Below, one piece after another: positions 8,850 through 17,239 of a stretch of 64,000 nucleotides of DNA. The notes beneath the pieces were generated by a model. It was given only the letters and a program-made list of their open reading frames with translations, searched no databases and was not told the DNA's origin. The position numbers and the translations under genes are program-made. Source of the stretch: Altererythrobacter sp. CAU 1644. Its GTDB lineage: Bacteria > Pseudomonadota > Alphaproteobacteria > Sphingomonadales > Sphingomonadaceae. Within the stretch, counting starts at the first letter, position 1; each line of letters opens with the position of its first letter. Location of the stretch: contig NZ_CP121106.1 of assembly GCF_029623755.1 (NCBI RefSeq), forward strand, positions 2,732,352 to 2,796,351, in the 5' to 3' direction.

Positions 8850-10034
8850 CTAATGACCCTGTTTCCGGCTCAATTCGCGCATGGCGTCATCGAGACCGTC
8901 GAGTGTGAGCGGATACATCCGGTCGTTGACGAGGTGCTTCATCACCTTTGTCGACTGCGAATAGCTCCACTGCTTCTCCGGCACGGGATTGAGCCAGACT
9001 GTCGCGGGATAGGTATTGATCACGCGCTGCATCCAGATGGCGCCCGCTTCCTCGTTCATATGCTCGACGCTGCCGCCCGGATGGGTAATTTCATAAGGGC
9101 TCATCGCTGCGTCGCCGACGAAGATCACCTTGTAGTCATGGCCGTATTTGTGAAGCACGTCCCAGGTTTTAGTCCGTTCTTGCCAGCGGCGCTTGTTGTC
9201 CTTCCACACGCCCTCGTAGAGGCAGTTGTGAAAGTAGAAAAATTCGAGGTTTTTGAACTCGCTGGTCGCCGCACTGAAGAGCTCTTCGCAAAGCCTGATG
9301 AACGGGTCCATCGATCCCCCGACATCGAGAAACAGTAGCAGCTTGACCGCATTGTGGCGCTCGGGGCGCATGTGGATGTCGAGCCAGCCCTGCTTGGCCG
9401 TTCCTTCGATCGTCGCATCGAGGTCGAGTTCGTCCGCGGCACCTTCGCGGGCGAAACGGCGCAGGCGTCTCAGGGCCATCTTGATGTTGCGGGTGCCGAG
9501 TTCCTTGGTGTTGTCGAGGTTCTTGAACTCGCGCTTGTCCCAGACCTTGATGGCGCGCTTGTGCTTGCTTTCGCCACCGATCCGCACGCCTTCGGGGTTG
9601 AAGCCCGAATTGCCGAAGGGCGACGTGCCGCCGGTGCCGATCCACTTGTTGCCGCCCTGGTGGCGCTTTTCCTGTTCTTCGAGACGCTTCTTGAGCGTTT
9701 CCATGATCTCATCCCAGTCGCCCAGCGACTTGATCTTCTCCATCTCTTCGGGGCTGAGAAACTTCTCGGCGACGGCCTTGAGCCAGTCTTCCGGAATTTC
9801 GACGGGATTCTGCCCGTAATCGGTCAGGATTCCCTTGAAAACCTTCTGGAACACCTGGTCGAACCGGTCGAGCAGGCCCTCATCCTTCACGAAGGTGGCC
9901 CGCGAGAGGTAATAAAACGCCTCGGGCGTCTGCTCGATCACGTCCTTGTCGAGCGCCTCTAGCAGGGTGAGGTGCTCCTTGAAACTGGCCGGGATCCCGG
10001 CTTCACGCAGTTCGTCGACGAAGTTAAAGAACAT
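8850..10034 (-). CDS. CoxE-like VWA domain protein
   Basis: A 394-residue soluble protein. The N-terminal ~200 residues are charged and helical; the C-terminal part is a von Willebrand A domain beginning at KLLLFLDVGGSMDPF (about 231-245). Its MIDAS motif is DVGGS instead of the usual DxSxS, so metal binding may be altered. This is the CoxE/YeiM-like group that normally works with a MoxR AAA+ ATPase in assembling or metallating enzymes. A MoxR gene lies 2.7 kb away on the same strand (12692-13546), with other genes between. The start ATG 10034 faces the divergent chemoreceptor gene. Confidence 0.85.
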   Translation of the reverse strand: MFFNFVDELREAGIPASFKEHLTLLEALDKDVIEQTPEAFYYLSRATFVKDEGLLDRFDQVFQKVFKGILTDYGQNPVEIPEDWLKAVAEKFLSPEEMEKIKSLGDWDEIMETLKKRLEEQEKRHQGGNKWIGTGGTSPFGNSGFNPEGVRIGGESKHKRAIKVWDKREFKNLDNTKELGTRNIKMALRRLRRFAREGAADELDLDATIEGTAKQGWLDIHMRPERHNAVKLLLFLDVGGSMDPFIRLCEELFSAATSEFKNLEFFYFHNCLYEGVWKDNKRRWQERTKTWDVLHKYGHDYKVIFVGDAAMSPYEITHPGGSVEHMNEEAGAIWMQRVINTYPATVWLNPVPEKQWSYSQSTKVMKHLVNDRMYPLTLDGLDDAMRELSRKQGH

Positions 10035-10158
10035 GTCCGTTGCTTAGCGCCACTGATCGCCCGAGGCCAGAGGCGTTTCACAGCCGCTTCCGCTTAAATG
10101 TTTGCTAACCATGAGCGGTTACCGATGACACCAATATCACTATTGGGGGTCCCAGGGC

Positions 10159-11556
10159 ATGAAGCCTATCGAAGTCGACAGTCACAACGCACGGGCATTG
10201 GATCGCATTCCGGCAAGCTGCGGAGACGTGACCGTCAGTTGCACCGATGTCGCTGGCATAATCGAGGAAGTCATCAAATCCTCGGAGCGGCTGCGCGAGG
10301 AGCACACCGCGCTGCGCGGGACCGTTGTCGAACTCGAAGCCGACCAGGAGAAGGTGGCGCAGGCGAGCGACGAAGCGCGCCTGCTCTCGGAGCGCGCGAT
10401 CGAACGACTCGGCGAAGGCACGTCGCTGATCCATTCCTCGCTCAGCAAGATCAATTCCGTACTCGAACTCGTCGAGGCGCTTGCGCAGCACGTGACCAGC
10501 TTCGCCGCGGCGATGGATCAGGTTCGGCGCAGCGCGCACGACATCGAGCAGATCGCAGAAACCACCAACATACTGGCGCTCAATGCCACGATCGAAGCAA
10601 TGCGCGCTGGCGATGCCGGCCGGACCTTTGCCGTGGTGGCAGGGGAGGTGAAGAACCTCGCCAACGACACCCGCAAGGCGACGGAGGAAATCGCTGCAAC
10701 TGTCGATGCCCTCGATGCGGAGGCCGCGTCGGTCATCGAACGAATCGAGACAGGCTCCAAAGCGAGCGGCGACGCGAAGAATTCCGTCGCTGAAATCGAG
10801 CGCACCATTTCGAGTGTTGGCGAGCTGGTCGAGGAAGTCGACAAGCAGAACGACCAGATTGCCCGTTCCACCAGCACGATCAGCGGACATGTTCAGCGGG
10901 TCCAGGATGTGCTCGACAGCTTCGATGAAGCCGCAGTCGATAATGAAACCAAGCTCGACAAGGCGCACAAGCGCATGCACGAGCTCGAGCTCACCGCGAG
11001 CGACATGTTCGACCAGATCGTCAAGGCCGGCCTGTCGCCCGAGGACAGCATTCAGGTCGACAGAGCGCAGGACGTCGCCAAGAAGCTCGAAGCGGCGGCC
11101 GAAAAAGCCCTTGCTGAAGGTCGACTGACGGCATCGGCCCTGTTCGACCAGAACTATCGCGAAGTCCCGGGCACCAACCCCCAGCTCTACCGCACTTCGC
11201 TATGCGATTGGGCAGACGAAGCCTGGCGCCCGATCTTCGACGAGGTCGTCGCGCAGGGCGGCGCAATCCGGATGTGCTCCTGCAATGACATGAACGGCTT
11301 CCTGCCTACCCACATCTCCGACCGCTCGCGCAAGCCGACCGGCGACCTAGCGCATGACACGAAACATTGCCGCAATGGGCGCATCCTGCTCGAAGGAGTC
11401 GACAAGGCGGCCAAGAAAAGCTCCGATGCCTACATGATGGCGGTTTACCGGCAGGAAGGCGATGGCAAGCAGTACGAGATTGTTCGCAACGTCTACGTTC
11501 CGATGATTATCGACGGACGGCGCTGGGGCGACTTCGAACTGGCTTACGTACTCTAG
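10159..11556 (+). CDS. Soluble methyl-accepting chemotaxis-type receptor with C-terminal sensor
   Basis: A 465-residue receptor with no membrane segment, HAMP or signal peptide. A long coiled coil (about 30-320) carries the signalling hairpin tip [26 protein letters not shown] (split here around residues 132-157), a variant of the canonical tip with Met in place of Ala. The C-terminal ~130 residues ([30 protein letters not shown], then a Cys in KHCRNG) match a Cache/PAS-like domain that sits at the end of some cytoplasmic receptors and contains several cysteines. No che genes are near. The promoter region is shared with the divergent VWA gene. Ligand or redox sensing in the cytoplasm is inferred. 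Confidence 0.85.
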   Translation: MKPIEVDSHNARALDRIPASCGDVTVSCTDVAGIIEEVIKSSERLREEHTALRGTVVELEADQEKVAQASDEARLLSERAIERLGEGTSLIHSSLSKINSVLELVEALAQHVTSFAAAMDQVRRSAHDIEQIAETTNILALNATIEAMRAGDAGRTFAVVAGEVKNLANDTRKATEEIAATVDALDAEAASVIERIETGSKASGDAKNSVAEIERTISSVGELVEEVDKQNDQIARSTSTISGHVQRVQDVLDSFDEAAVDNETKLDKAHKRMHELELTASDMFDQIVKAGLSPEDSIQVDRAQDVAKKLEAAAEKALAEGRLTASALFDQNYREVPGTNPQLYRTSLCDWADEAWRPIFDEVVAQGGAIRMCSCNDMNGFLPTHISDRSRKPTGDLAHDTKHCRNGRILLEGVDKAAKKSSDAYMMAVYRQEGDGKQYEIVRNVYVPMIIDGRRWGDFELAYVL

Positions 11557-12254
11557 ACCGGTTTCCGCGAATGGGCGATCCAACGCGTCGCTGCGTGGAT
11601 CGCCATCGCGGCCCAACCCAGGCCGATCATGCTGGTTGCCATCGGGGCAAGGCCGAACGGATCCAGCATCCCCGGGACCAGGAGAAGCGGGGCGGGGACG
11701 CAAAGCAGGGCGAGTATCCAGCGCTTCAGTTTGGCAAACGCGGCCACCGCGGCACCACAGGTCAGCGCCAGCAGTCCGAACTTTAGCCACACGGGATAGG
11801 GCAGCAATGCCATTTCCGGCATAGCGTTACTCATGTCGGCAACCATGCTGAACATGATCGCGTTTTCTACAGCGTCGGACACTGCCGCGATGACTGCCAG
11901 CCATCCGAAAAACCGCCATCTTCGATCGGCCAGTTCACGCGCAACGCCGAAAAAGAAACTGAGCGTCAGCAGCCCGTATGCCGGCATCAGGAGATAATCG
12001 AGCGCATTGCCTGTGTTCATTCCCGCAATGCGATCCGCCCGCGCAGGGTCGCCCGGTTCGCCGAAGATGTTGATCAAATGCTCGGGCTTCGAAGCGAATT
12101 CGAGCAGCAGGACCGGCCGAATATCGCTCCCCTCGAGCGGGATCGCGAGTTCCGCCGGGAAGTAGTCGCGCATCACGAGCAGGATGGCAATGGTCAGCGC
12201 GAAGAAAAGCAGTGTCGCCCCTGGCGTTCCCAATCGACCGATCAATTTGCTCAC
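11553..12254 (-). CDS. Unknown multi-pass membrane protein
   Basis: About 233 residues from a GTG at 12254, with roughly six hydrophobic segments (for example [15 protein letters not shown] near the start and [16 protein letters not shown] near the end). I do not recognise the family. The open frame extends 66 codons upstream but that part is an Arg-rich shadow of the GFA gene; starting at the GTG gives VSKLIGRLG and a 4-nt GTGA overlap with the GFA stop, so the two genes are coupled. The end overlaps the stop of the convergent chemoreceptor gene by 4 bp. Conserved-looking acidic loop [20 protein letters not shown] may be exported. Confidence 0.65.
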   Translation of the reverse strand: MSKLIGRLGTPGATLLFFALTIAILLVMRDYFPAELAIPLEGSDIRPVLLLEFASKPEHLINIFGEPGDPARADRIAGMNTGNALDYLLMPAYGLLTLSFFFGVARELADRRWRFFGWLAVIAAVSDAVENAIMFSMVADMSNAMPEMALLPYPVWLKFGLLALTCGAAVAAFAKLKRWILALLCVPAPLLLVPGMLDPFGLAPMATSMIGLGWAAMAIHAATRWIAHSRKPV

Positions 12255-12679
12255 CGGCTTGGATCCACAGATGGTACCGGCGGAGCCTTGGGAAAATGCG
12301 GCAAGTCCGGATCGAGATAGGCCCAATCGGGCGCGCTGTCGGTCCAGATCACGGCCTGCGGTGCGATCAGGTCCTTGTCGTCGAACACGCCGAGCCGCAC
12401 GCCGCCGAAATCGGGGGCTGCCGAACTTCTCGTGAAGATGTGCGATCCGCAAGCCGGACAGAATGCACGGCGGGTCGTGTTGCCGCTATCGGCGGTGCTT
12501 TCGTACCAAGTAAGCTCGCCCTGCGTGCTGACGCTGGCGAAAGCGAAGAAAGCGTTGGTGGTGCCATTTCCGCCGCCAAACTTCTGGCAATCGCGGCACC
12601 AGCAGGTCCGGGCGCCCAATGGCTCGCTCTCGATCGAAACCGTCACCTGTCCGCACAAGCATCGACCGGTATGAGCCAT
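12251..12679 (-). CDS. GFA family (CENP-V/GFA zinc fold) protein
   Basis: A 142-residue protein of the glutathione-dependent formaldehyde-activating (GFA) fold. The zinc cysteines are visible: RCLCGQV (Cys7, Cys9), TCWCRDCQ (Cys26, Cys28, Cys31) and FCPACGS further on. Most members are uncharacterised S-glutathionyl or aldehyde-handling enzymes; activity as true formaldehyde activator is not implied. It lies just after the MoxR gene on the same strand (12 bp gap) and its stop overlaps the start of the membrane protein (GTGA), so it belongs to a MoxR-GFA-membrane protein operon. Confidence 0.88.
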   Translation of the reverse strand: MAHTGRCLCGQVTVSIESEPLGARTCWCRDCQKFGGGNGTTNAFFAFASVSTQGELTWYESTADSGNTTRRAFCPACGSHIFTRSSAAPDFGGVRLGVFDDKDLIAPQAVIWTDSAPDWAYLDPDLPHFPKAPPVPSVDPSR

Positions 12680-12691
12680 GGGCTTGCCCTC

Positions 12692-13546
12692 TTAGGGTTG
12701 GCGCCGAGCCATGAAGGCGAGTCGTTCGAACATCATGACATCCTGCTCGTTCTTGAGCAGCGCCCCATGCAGTGGCGGAATCGCGCTGTTGGGGTTGCTG
12801 TCCTGCAGCACTTCGAGCGGCATGTCTTCGTTGAGCAGTAGCTTGAGCCAATCGAGCAATTCGCTGGTCGAGGGCTTTTTCTTCAGGCCCGGCACATCGC
12901 GCAGCTCGTAGAAGATATCCATCGCCTTGGTGACGAGGTTCTTCTGAATGTTCGGATAGTGGACATCAATGATGTCGCGCATCGTGTCGCGGTCGGGGAA
13001 CTTGATGTAGTGGAAGAAGCAGCGGCGCAGGAATGCGTCGGGCAGTTCTTTCTCGTTGTTCGACGTGATGACCACGATCGGGCGTTCCTGCGCGGTAATC
13101 GTTTCGTGCGTTTCGTAGACGTCGAAGCTCATCCTATCGAGTTCCTGCAAAAGGTCGTTCGGGAACTCGATATCGGCCTTGTCGATCTCGTCGATCAGCA
13201 GAACGGGTAGTTCGGGCGCAGTGAAAGCTTCCCACAGCTTGCCCTTCTTGATGTAGTTCGAGATGTCGTGGACGCGCTCATCGCCCAGCTGTCCATCGCG
13301 CAGGCGGGCAACCGCGTCGTACTCGTAGAGCCCCTGCTGCGCCTTGGTGGTCGACTTGACGTTCCACTCGATCAGCGGCGCGTCGATCGCCTTGGCGATT
13401 TCATGCGCCAGCACGGTCTTCCCGGTGCCCGGCTCGCCCTTTACCAGCAGCGGACGGCGCAACGTCACAGCTGCGTTCACGGCTACCTTCAGATCATCGG
13501 TAGCGATGTAGGAGCTGGTACCTTCGAAACGGGTCGGTTCGGTCAT
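12692..13546 (-). CDS. MoxR family AAA+ ATPase
   Basis: A 284-residue AAA+ ATPase of the MoxR group. Walker A is GEPGTGKT (37-44), Walker B LLIDEIDKAD (116-125), and VVITSNNEKELPDAFLRRC contains sensor 1 and the arginine finger. MoxR ATPases act with VWA proteins as chaperones in metal-cofactor insertion or complex assembly. The start at 13546 (MTEPTRFEG) is chosen because AAGGGA lies 8 nt upstream; the frame extends 16 codons further without support. The likely VWA partner is at 8850-10034, not adjacent. The region upstream (13547-13659) holds its promoter. Confidence 0.92.
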   Translation of the reverse strand: MTEPTRFEGTSSYIATDDLKVAVNAAVTLRRPLLVKGEPGTGKTVLAHEIAKAIDAPLIEWNVKSTTKAQQGLYEYDAVARLRDGQLGDERVHDISNYIKKGKLWEAFTAPELPVLLIDEIDKADIEFPNDLLQELDRMSFDVYETHETITAQERPIVVITSNNEKELPDAFLRRCFFHYIKFPDRDTMRDIIDVHYPNIQKNLVTKAMDIFYELRDVPGLKKKPSTSELLDWLKLLLNEDMPLEVLQDSNPNSAIPPLHGALLKNEQDVMMFERLAFMARRQP

Positions 13547-13659
13547 CGGTTTTCCCTTGAAACTTGACGCAAGCGTTAGGGTGCAGCGCAGCAAGAGGCA
13601 AGGGTGCCGCTACGTAAGCCATCAAAATTGGCAGTCGATTGGCGCGCTTCGAAAGTTGG

Positions 13660-14235
13660 TCAATCGCGGGTGAGAGAGAAGTAGCGCAGGACGTCGATCC
13701 GCCGTCCCATCATGTCGCCGGTGAAGTGAAGCAGTCCAAATCCATGGGTGACGCTGGGAAAGTTGGCGATGACCTTCATATTCATCGTTCCCATGCCGTT
13801 GAGATCGTACTCGATGTTCCCGACATAGCCCGGCATCTTCTCCCATTCGCAGGGCAGCATCGCGGCGACATCTATCTCTCTGATCCGACCGTCGATCTGG
13901 ACCCGAAAATCGGTCGGCAAGTGCTCTGCGACGGTTTGCGGTTGGAGTTCCATGCGCTGCGGCCCCTGGTCGTTGATACCGCGCATCACCAAGACGCCAT
14001 TTCCGGCATATTCGAAGTCGACCGATTCCTTGTCCTTTCCAGACAGGCCGATGGCCTTCGAGCCAACCGTTCCGCCACCTTCGCGGTTTACGGCTGTCCA
14101 GTCGCCTGCAAGTGGCTCAGCCGTATCGAAGGCGAGCCGATCGCACAGGTCGCCCGGAATAACGAAATCCTTGGCGGACAGAGGCGTGGCGAGAAACAGC
14201 GCCGCCAAGGCCAGGGTAATGGGTGTTGCCCGCAT
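13660..14235 (-). CDS. Unknown exported protein
   Basis: A 191-residue protein with a clear signal peptide (MRATPITLALAALFLATPLSA, cleavage after SA), so it is periplasmic or secreted. The mature part has two cysteines (DLCDRLAF and LPCEWEKM) that could form a disulfide, and is rich in beta-type sequence. I do not recognise the family. The start at 14235 has AAGGAG 9 nt upstream; 26 codons of open frame before it were rejected. It is monocistronic, divergent from the hydrolase-OsmC gene. Confidence 0.7.
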   Translation of the reverse strand: MRATPITLALAALFLATPLSAKDFVIPGDLCDRLAFDTAEPLAGDWTAVNREGGGTVGSKAIGLSGKDKESVDFEYAGNGVLVMRGINDQGPQRMELQPQTVAEHLPTDFRVQIDGRIREIDVAAMLPCEWEKMPGYVGNIEYDLNGMGTMNMKVIANFPSVTHGFGLLHFTGDMMGRRIDVLRYFSLTRD

Positions 14236-14382
14236 CGTATCGACGCTCCTTGTTCGTACTCCGCTTAAGTGCGCCATAGACGGGTCAGTGGTGCAAAATT
14301 GCGGCCAAGCCACGGATCGGCCATGTAATCTATCCGGGCCTGTTCCGAACTCTTGGGAGAGACGAGGCCCAAAGGAGAGCCA

Positions 14383-15603
14383 ATGCCGACCGAAAACATA
14401 TCAATCAGCACCGCGTCAGGGCATGCCTTGTCCGGATCGCTCGAAATGCCGACCGGGCTGGTGCGCGGCGCGGCTCTGTTTGCGCATTGCTTCACCTGCA
14501 CCAAGCAATCGCGCGCCGCGATAGAAGTCGCACGAGCGCTGGCAGGCGAGGGGATCGCGTGCCTGCGGTTCGATTTCACCGGGCTTGGAGGCAGCGAGGG
14601 TGAGTTCGGCCGAGCTGGTTTTGCCACCGATGTCGGTGACCTGGTCGACGCAGCAAGCTATCTGTTCGAGCGCTTTGCCCAGCCGATCCTGCTGGTCGGC
14701 CATAGCCTGGGCGGCGCGGCCGTGCTCGCCGCGGCGGACGACCTGGGCTTCGACAAGGTCGCAGCCATTGCCACCATCGGCGCTCCTTCCGACGTCCCGC
14801 ACGTCCTGCACAACATCAAGGGCGATCTCGACGCGATCCGTGATCAAGGGCAGGGCGAAGTCACGATCGGCGGGCGGGAGTTCTGCCTTGGCCGCGAGTT
14901 CATAGAGCGCGTCGAAAGCGCGGATCTGCTGGCGGAGGTTGGTCGCTTGCGGCGACCGCTGCTATTTCTCCATTCGCCGACGGACGACATCGTCGGGATC
15001 GAGCATGCCAGCGCACTCTTCGCGGCCGCGAAACACCCCAAGAGCTTTGTCAGCCTCGAAGGCGCCGATCACTTGCTGCTCAAAGACGCGGACGCTCGCT
15101 TCGTCGCGTCGGTCATTGCCAGCTGGGCGCACCGCTACCTTCCCATGCGGGAAGATTGGCCGATGCCTGACGAGGGCGTCGTCGTGAAAAGCGGGCACGG
15201 CAAATTTGGGACCGAAGTGCACACGGTCAGCCACCGCTTCATTGCCGACGAGCCCAAGAGCTATGGTGGAGACGACACCGGCCCGACGCCCTATGATTTG
15301 CTCAACGCGGCGCTCGGCACATGCACTGCGATGACCATGAAGATGTATGCCGATCGCAAGGGCTGGCCGCTCGAAGGCGTGACTGTCGAGGTTCGGCACG
15401 AGCGCAACCACAAGGAAGAATGCCACCATGTTGCGGCGATGGAGCAGGGGACACAGCTCCAGGCGCTCCACCGGACGATCAATCTGCAAGGTGACGGGCT
15501 GGACGAGGAGCAGCGCGCCAAGATCATCGAGATTGCTGATAAGTGCCCCGTTCACCGCACACTTGAGGGCGAGCTGCATATCCACACGGAGGCCGCGGGA
15601 TGA
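14383..15603 (+). CDS. Alpha/beta hydrolase - OsmC fusion protein
   Basis: A 406-residue two-domain protein. Residues 1-~255 are an alpha/beta hydrolase with nucleophile elbow GHSLGG (Ser108), an FTGLGGSEGEF oxyanion-side loop and a late His in GADHLLL. Residues ~265-406 are an OsmC/Ohr-type domain with the redox cysteines in LGTCTAMT and ADKCPVH and the GPTPYDLL helix, the pattern of thiol peroxidases acting on organic hydroperoxides. The combination suggests hydrolysis of an ester or lipid peroxide and reduction of the product, but this is inference. AAAGGAG precedes ATG 14383. The stop overlaps the next start (ATGA). Confidence 0.9.
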   Translation: MPTENISISTASGHALSGSLEMPTGLVRGAALFAHCFTCTKQSRAAIEVARALAGEGIACLRFDFTGLGGSEGEFGRAGFATDVGDLVDAASYLFERFAQPILLVGHSLGGAAVLAAADDLGFDKVAAIATIGAPSDVPHVLHNIKGDLDAIRDQGQGEVTIGGREFCLGREFIERVESADLLAEVGRLRRPLLFLHSPTDDIVGIEHASALFAAAKHPKSFVSLEGADHLLLKDADARFVASVIASWAHRYLPMREDWPMPDEGVVVKSGHGKFGTEVHTVSHRFIADEPKSYGGDDTGPTPYDLLNAALGTCTAMTMKMYADRKGWPLEGVTVEVRHERNHKEECHHVAAMEQGTQLQALHRTINLQGDGLDEEQRAKIIEIADKCPVHRTLEGELHIHTEAAG

Positions 15604-15905
15604 TTATCATCACCGGCAGCGTCACTCTAAAGCCGGAGCGCCGCGAAGAGGCGATCGCGCTCGGCCTTGAACACTCGCAGCGTTCGCGCACCGAGCCCGG
15701 GTGCATCTCGCACGATTGCTATATTACCGCCGGTGATCCCAACCGCATGCATTTCTTCGAACGATGGGCGGATGCCGAGGCGATGAAGCGGCACTTCGCC
15801 GTGCCCGAATCCGGCGCCTTCATCCGCGCGGTCGGCGCCATGGCGAGTACGCCGCCGGAAATTGCGATCTACACTGCCGAGGAGGTGGAAGGCGCGCCGT
15901 TCTAA
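15600..15905 (+). CDS. Antibiotic biosynthesis monooxygenase (ABM) family protein
   Basis: A 101-residue ferredoxin-like-fold protein of the ABM/quinol monooxygenase group: SVTLKPERREEAIALGLEHSQRSRTEPGCISHDCYIT then FFERWADAEAMKRHFAVPE are the family's typical halves. Members act as small cofactor-free oxygenases or as dimeric binders of quinones or aldehydes. The ATG overlaps the stop of the hydrolase-OsmC gene (ATGA), so it likely shares the oxidant-defence context; its substrate is unknown. Confidence 0.85.
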   Translation: MIIITGSVTLKPERREEAIALGLEHSQRSRTEPGCISHDCYITAGDPNRMHFFERWADAEAMKRHFAVPESGAFIRAVGAMASTPPEIAIYTAEEVEGAPF

Positions 15906-15995
15906 GCCTCTCATACCTAACGAAGCGGTGTGCGTAGTCGCCCGCCGGGATCCCGATGGTGCGACCTGCACCACTTCTGCGCTAGGGTGGCCCCA

Positions 15996-16061
15996 ATGCG
16001 AATCGCCGCACGAGCGATGAAGGGGGCCTTGCCGAAAATGACCGGAGCGCATCGCGGATGA
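15996..16061 (+). CDS. Possible 21-codon leader ORF
   Basis: ATG 15996 opens a 21-residue frame (MRIAARAMKGALPKMTGAHR...) whose TGA overlaps the ATG of the glycosyltransferase gene (ATGA). No strong ribosome site is visible. It could be a coupling leader peptide or chance; listed because the junction geometry matches the real overlaps in this window. Confidence 0.2.
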   Translation: MRIAARAMKGALPKMTGAHRG

Positions 16062-17239
16062 GGCTGTGGGAGCACCTGCGCCGCGGCAGTTTTCTCGATC
16101 GGGAGCGGGTGCGCATTTATCCGCGCCTGTTGGCGGGATTGAGCCTGGTATCGCTCCTCATTCTCTTCGGTTCTTCACAATCTGGCAGGGATCGCTTTGG
16201 ACATCTGATCGGCAGCGATTTTCTCAGTTTTTTAGCTGTCGGAAGACTGTTGCTGGAAAACGCGAATCCATACGACGCTTCGACCCATCTTGCGTTCATG
16301 CGCGAGTTTGCCCCGAACCTGGAGGGTTATCCGGCCTTCTTCTATCCTCCCCAGTTCCTCGCATTTTGCCTGGTCTTGGGCCTTTTCCCCTACTTCGTCG
16401 CCTATACCTTGTGGCTGGCGACAACGGCTGCCGCCTATCTTGCCGCCTTGCGCGCCTGGAGCCGTGAACTCGATCTACTCAGTCCGGTCTGGGTCTGGTT
16501 TGCAGCATTTCCCCCGGTGCTGATCACGATCACCCATGGGCAAACTAGCTTCCTCATTGCCGCTCTTCTGGGCGGTGGTCTCTTGCTGGTTGGCAAGCGG
16601 CCGGTGTTGGCTGGAGTCCTGCTCGGCCTTGCAACCATCAAGCCACAGTTCGGCTTGCTCGTTCCACTGGCGCTACTACTCACGGGAAGCTGGCGTACAA
16701 TCGCCGCGGCAGGGATTACGGCGTTTGCCCTCGCAGCACTTAACGGACTCGTATTCGGTTTCGATATTTGGCGGGATTGGCTGTCGCTATCTAGCTCAGC
16801 TCAGTCCGCCATGACCAGTGGAGCCATCGGGTACGGAAAGATGGTCAGCGTCTTTGCCGGGCTCAAGGTTCTCGGCGTTTCCACATCGCTCGCTTATGCC
16901 GTGCAGATAGGTGTTAGTTTGATCGTTGCTGCGACCGTGGTGTGGGCAAGCTGGCGAAAGGCTTGGAGCCCGCTGATCGCATCGCTCGTGCTGGTCGGCG
17001 CGCCGCTCGCGACGCCATTCGCGCTTGACTATGACATGGCACTCTTGGCCTTTCCGCTGATATTCCTTGCGCACGCCGGTTACCGAGATTGGGAGAAGAC
17101 GATAAGCTTGCTGGCCTTTACCGCTCCAGTATTCGCGCGCCCGCTGGCCCATTTTGGCGGCATCCCAATCATGCCCTTGGTGCTTGGCTTGCTCTTCTGG
17201 ATTTTGGCACGCCGTTCCCGAGACGCCACTGCAAGTTAA
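16058..17239 (+). CDS. GT87-family (DUF2029) membrane glycosyltransferase
   Basis: A 393-residue protein with about ten hydrophobic segments. SDFLSFLAVGRLLLENANPYD (about 50-70) and EGYPAFFYPPQF (about 89-100) are the marks of the GT87/DUF2029 family: the Asp in the first outer loop is the predicted catalytic base of these polyprenyl-phosphate-sugar (GT-C) transferases. Mycobacterial members add mannose or arabinose to envelope glycolipids; the sugar here is unknown. The last codons overlap the stop of convergent parE by 4 bp, so no terminator lies between. The gene seems to stand alone apart from a possible leader ORF. Confidence 0.85.
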   Translation: MRLWEHLRRGSFLDRERVRIYPRLLAGLSLVSLLILFGSSQSGRDRFGHLIGSDFLSFLAVGRLLLENANPYDASTHLAFMREFAPNLEGYPAFFYPPQFLAFCLVLGLFPYFVAYTLWLATTAAAYLAALRAWSRELDLLSPVWVWFAAFPPVLITITHGQTSFLIAALLGGGLLLVGKRPVLAGVLLGLATIKPQFGLLVPLALLLTGSWRTIAAAGITAFALAALNGLVFGFDIWRDWLSLSSSAQSAMTSGAIGYGKMVSVFAGLKVLGVSTSLAYAVQIGVSLIVAATVVWASWRKAWSPLIASLVLVGAPLATPFALDYDMALLAFPLIFLAHAGYRDWEKTISLLAFTAPVFARPLAHFGGIPIMPLVLGLLFWILARRSRDATAS

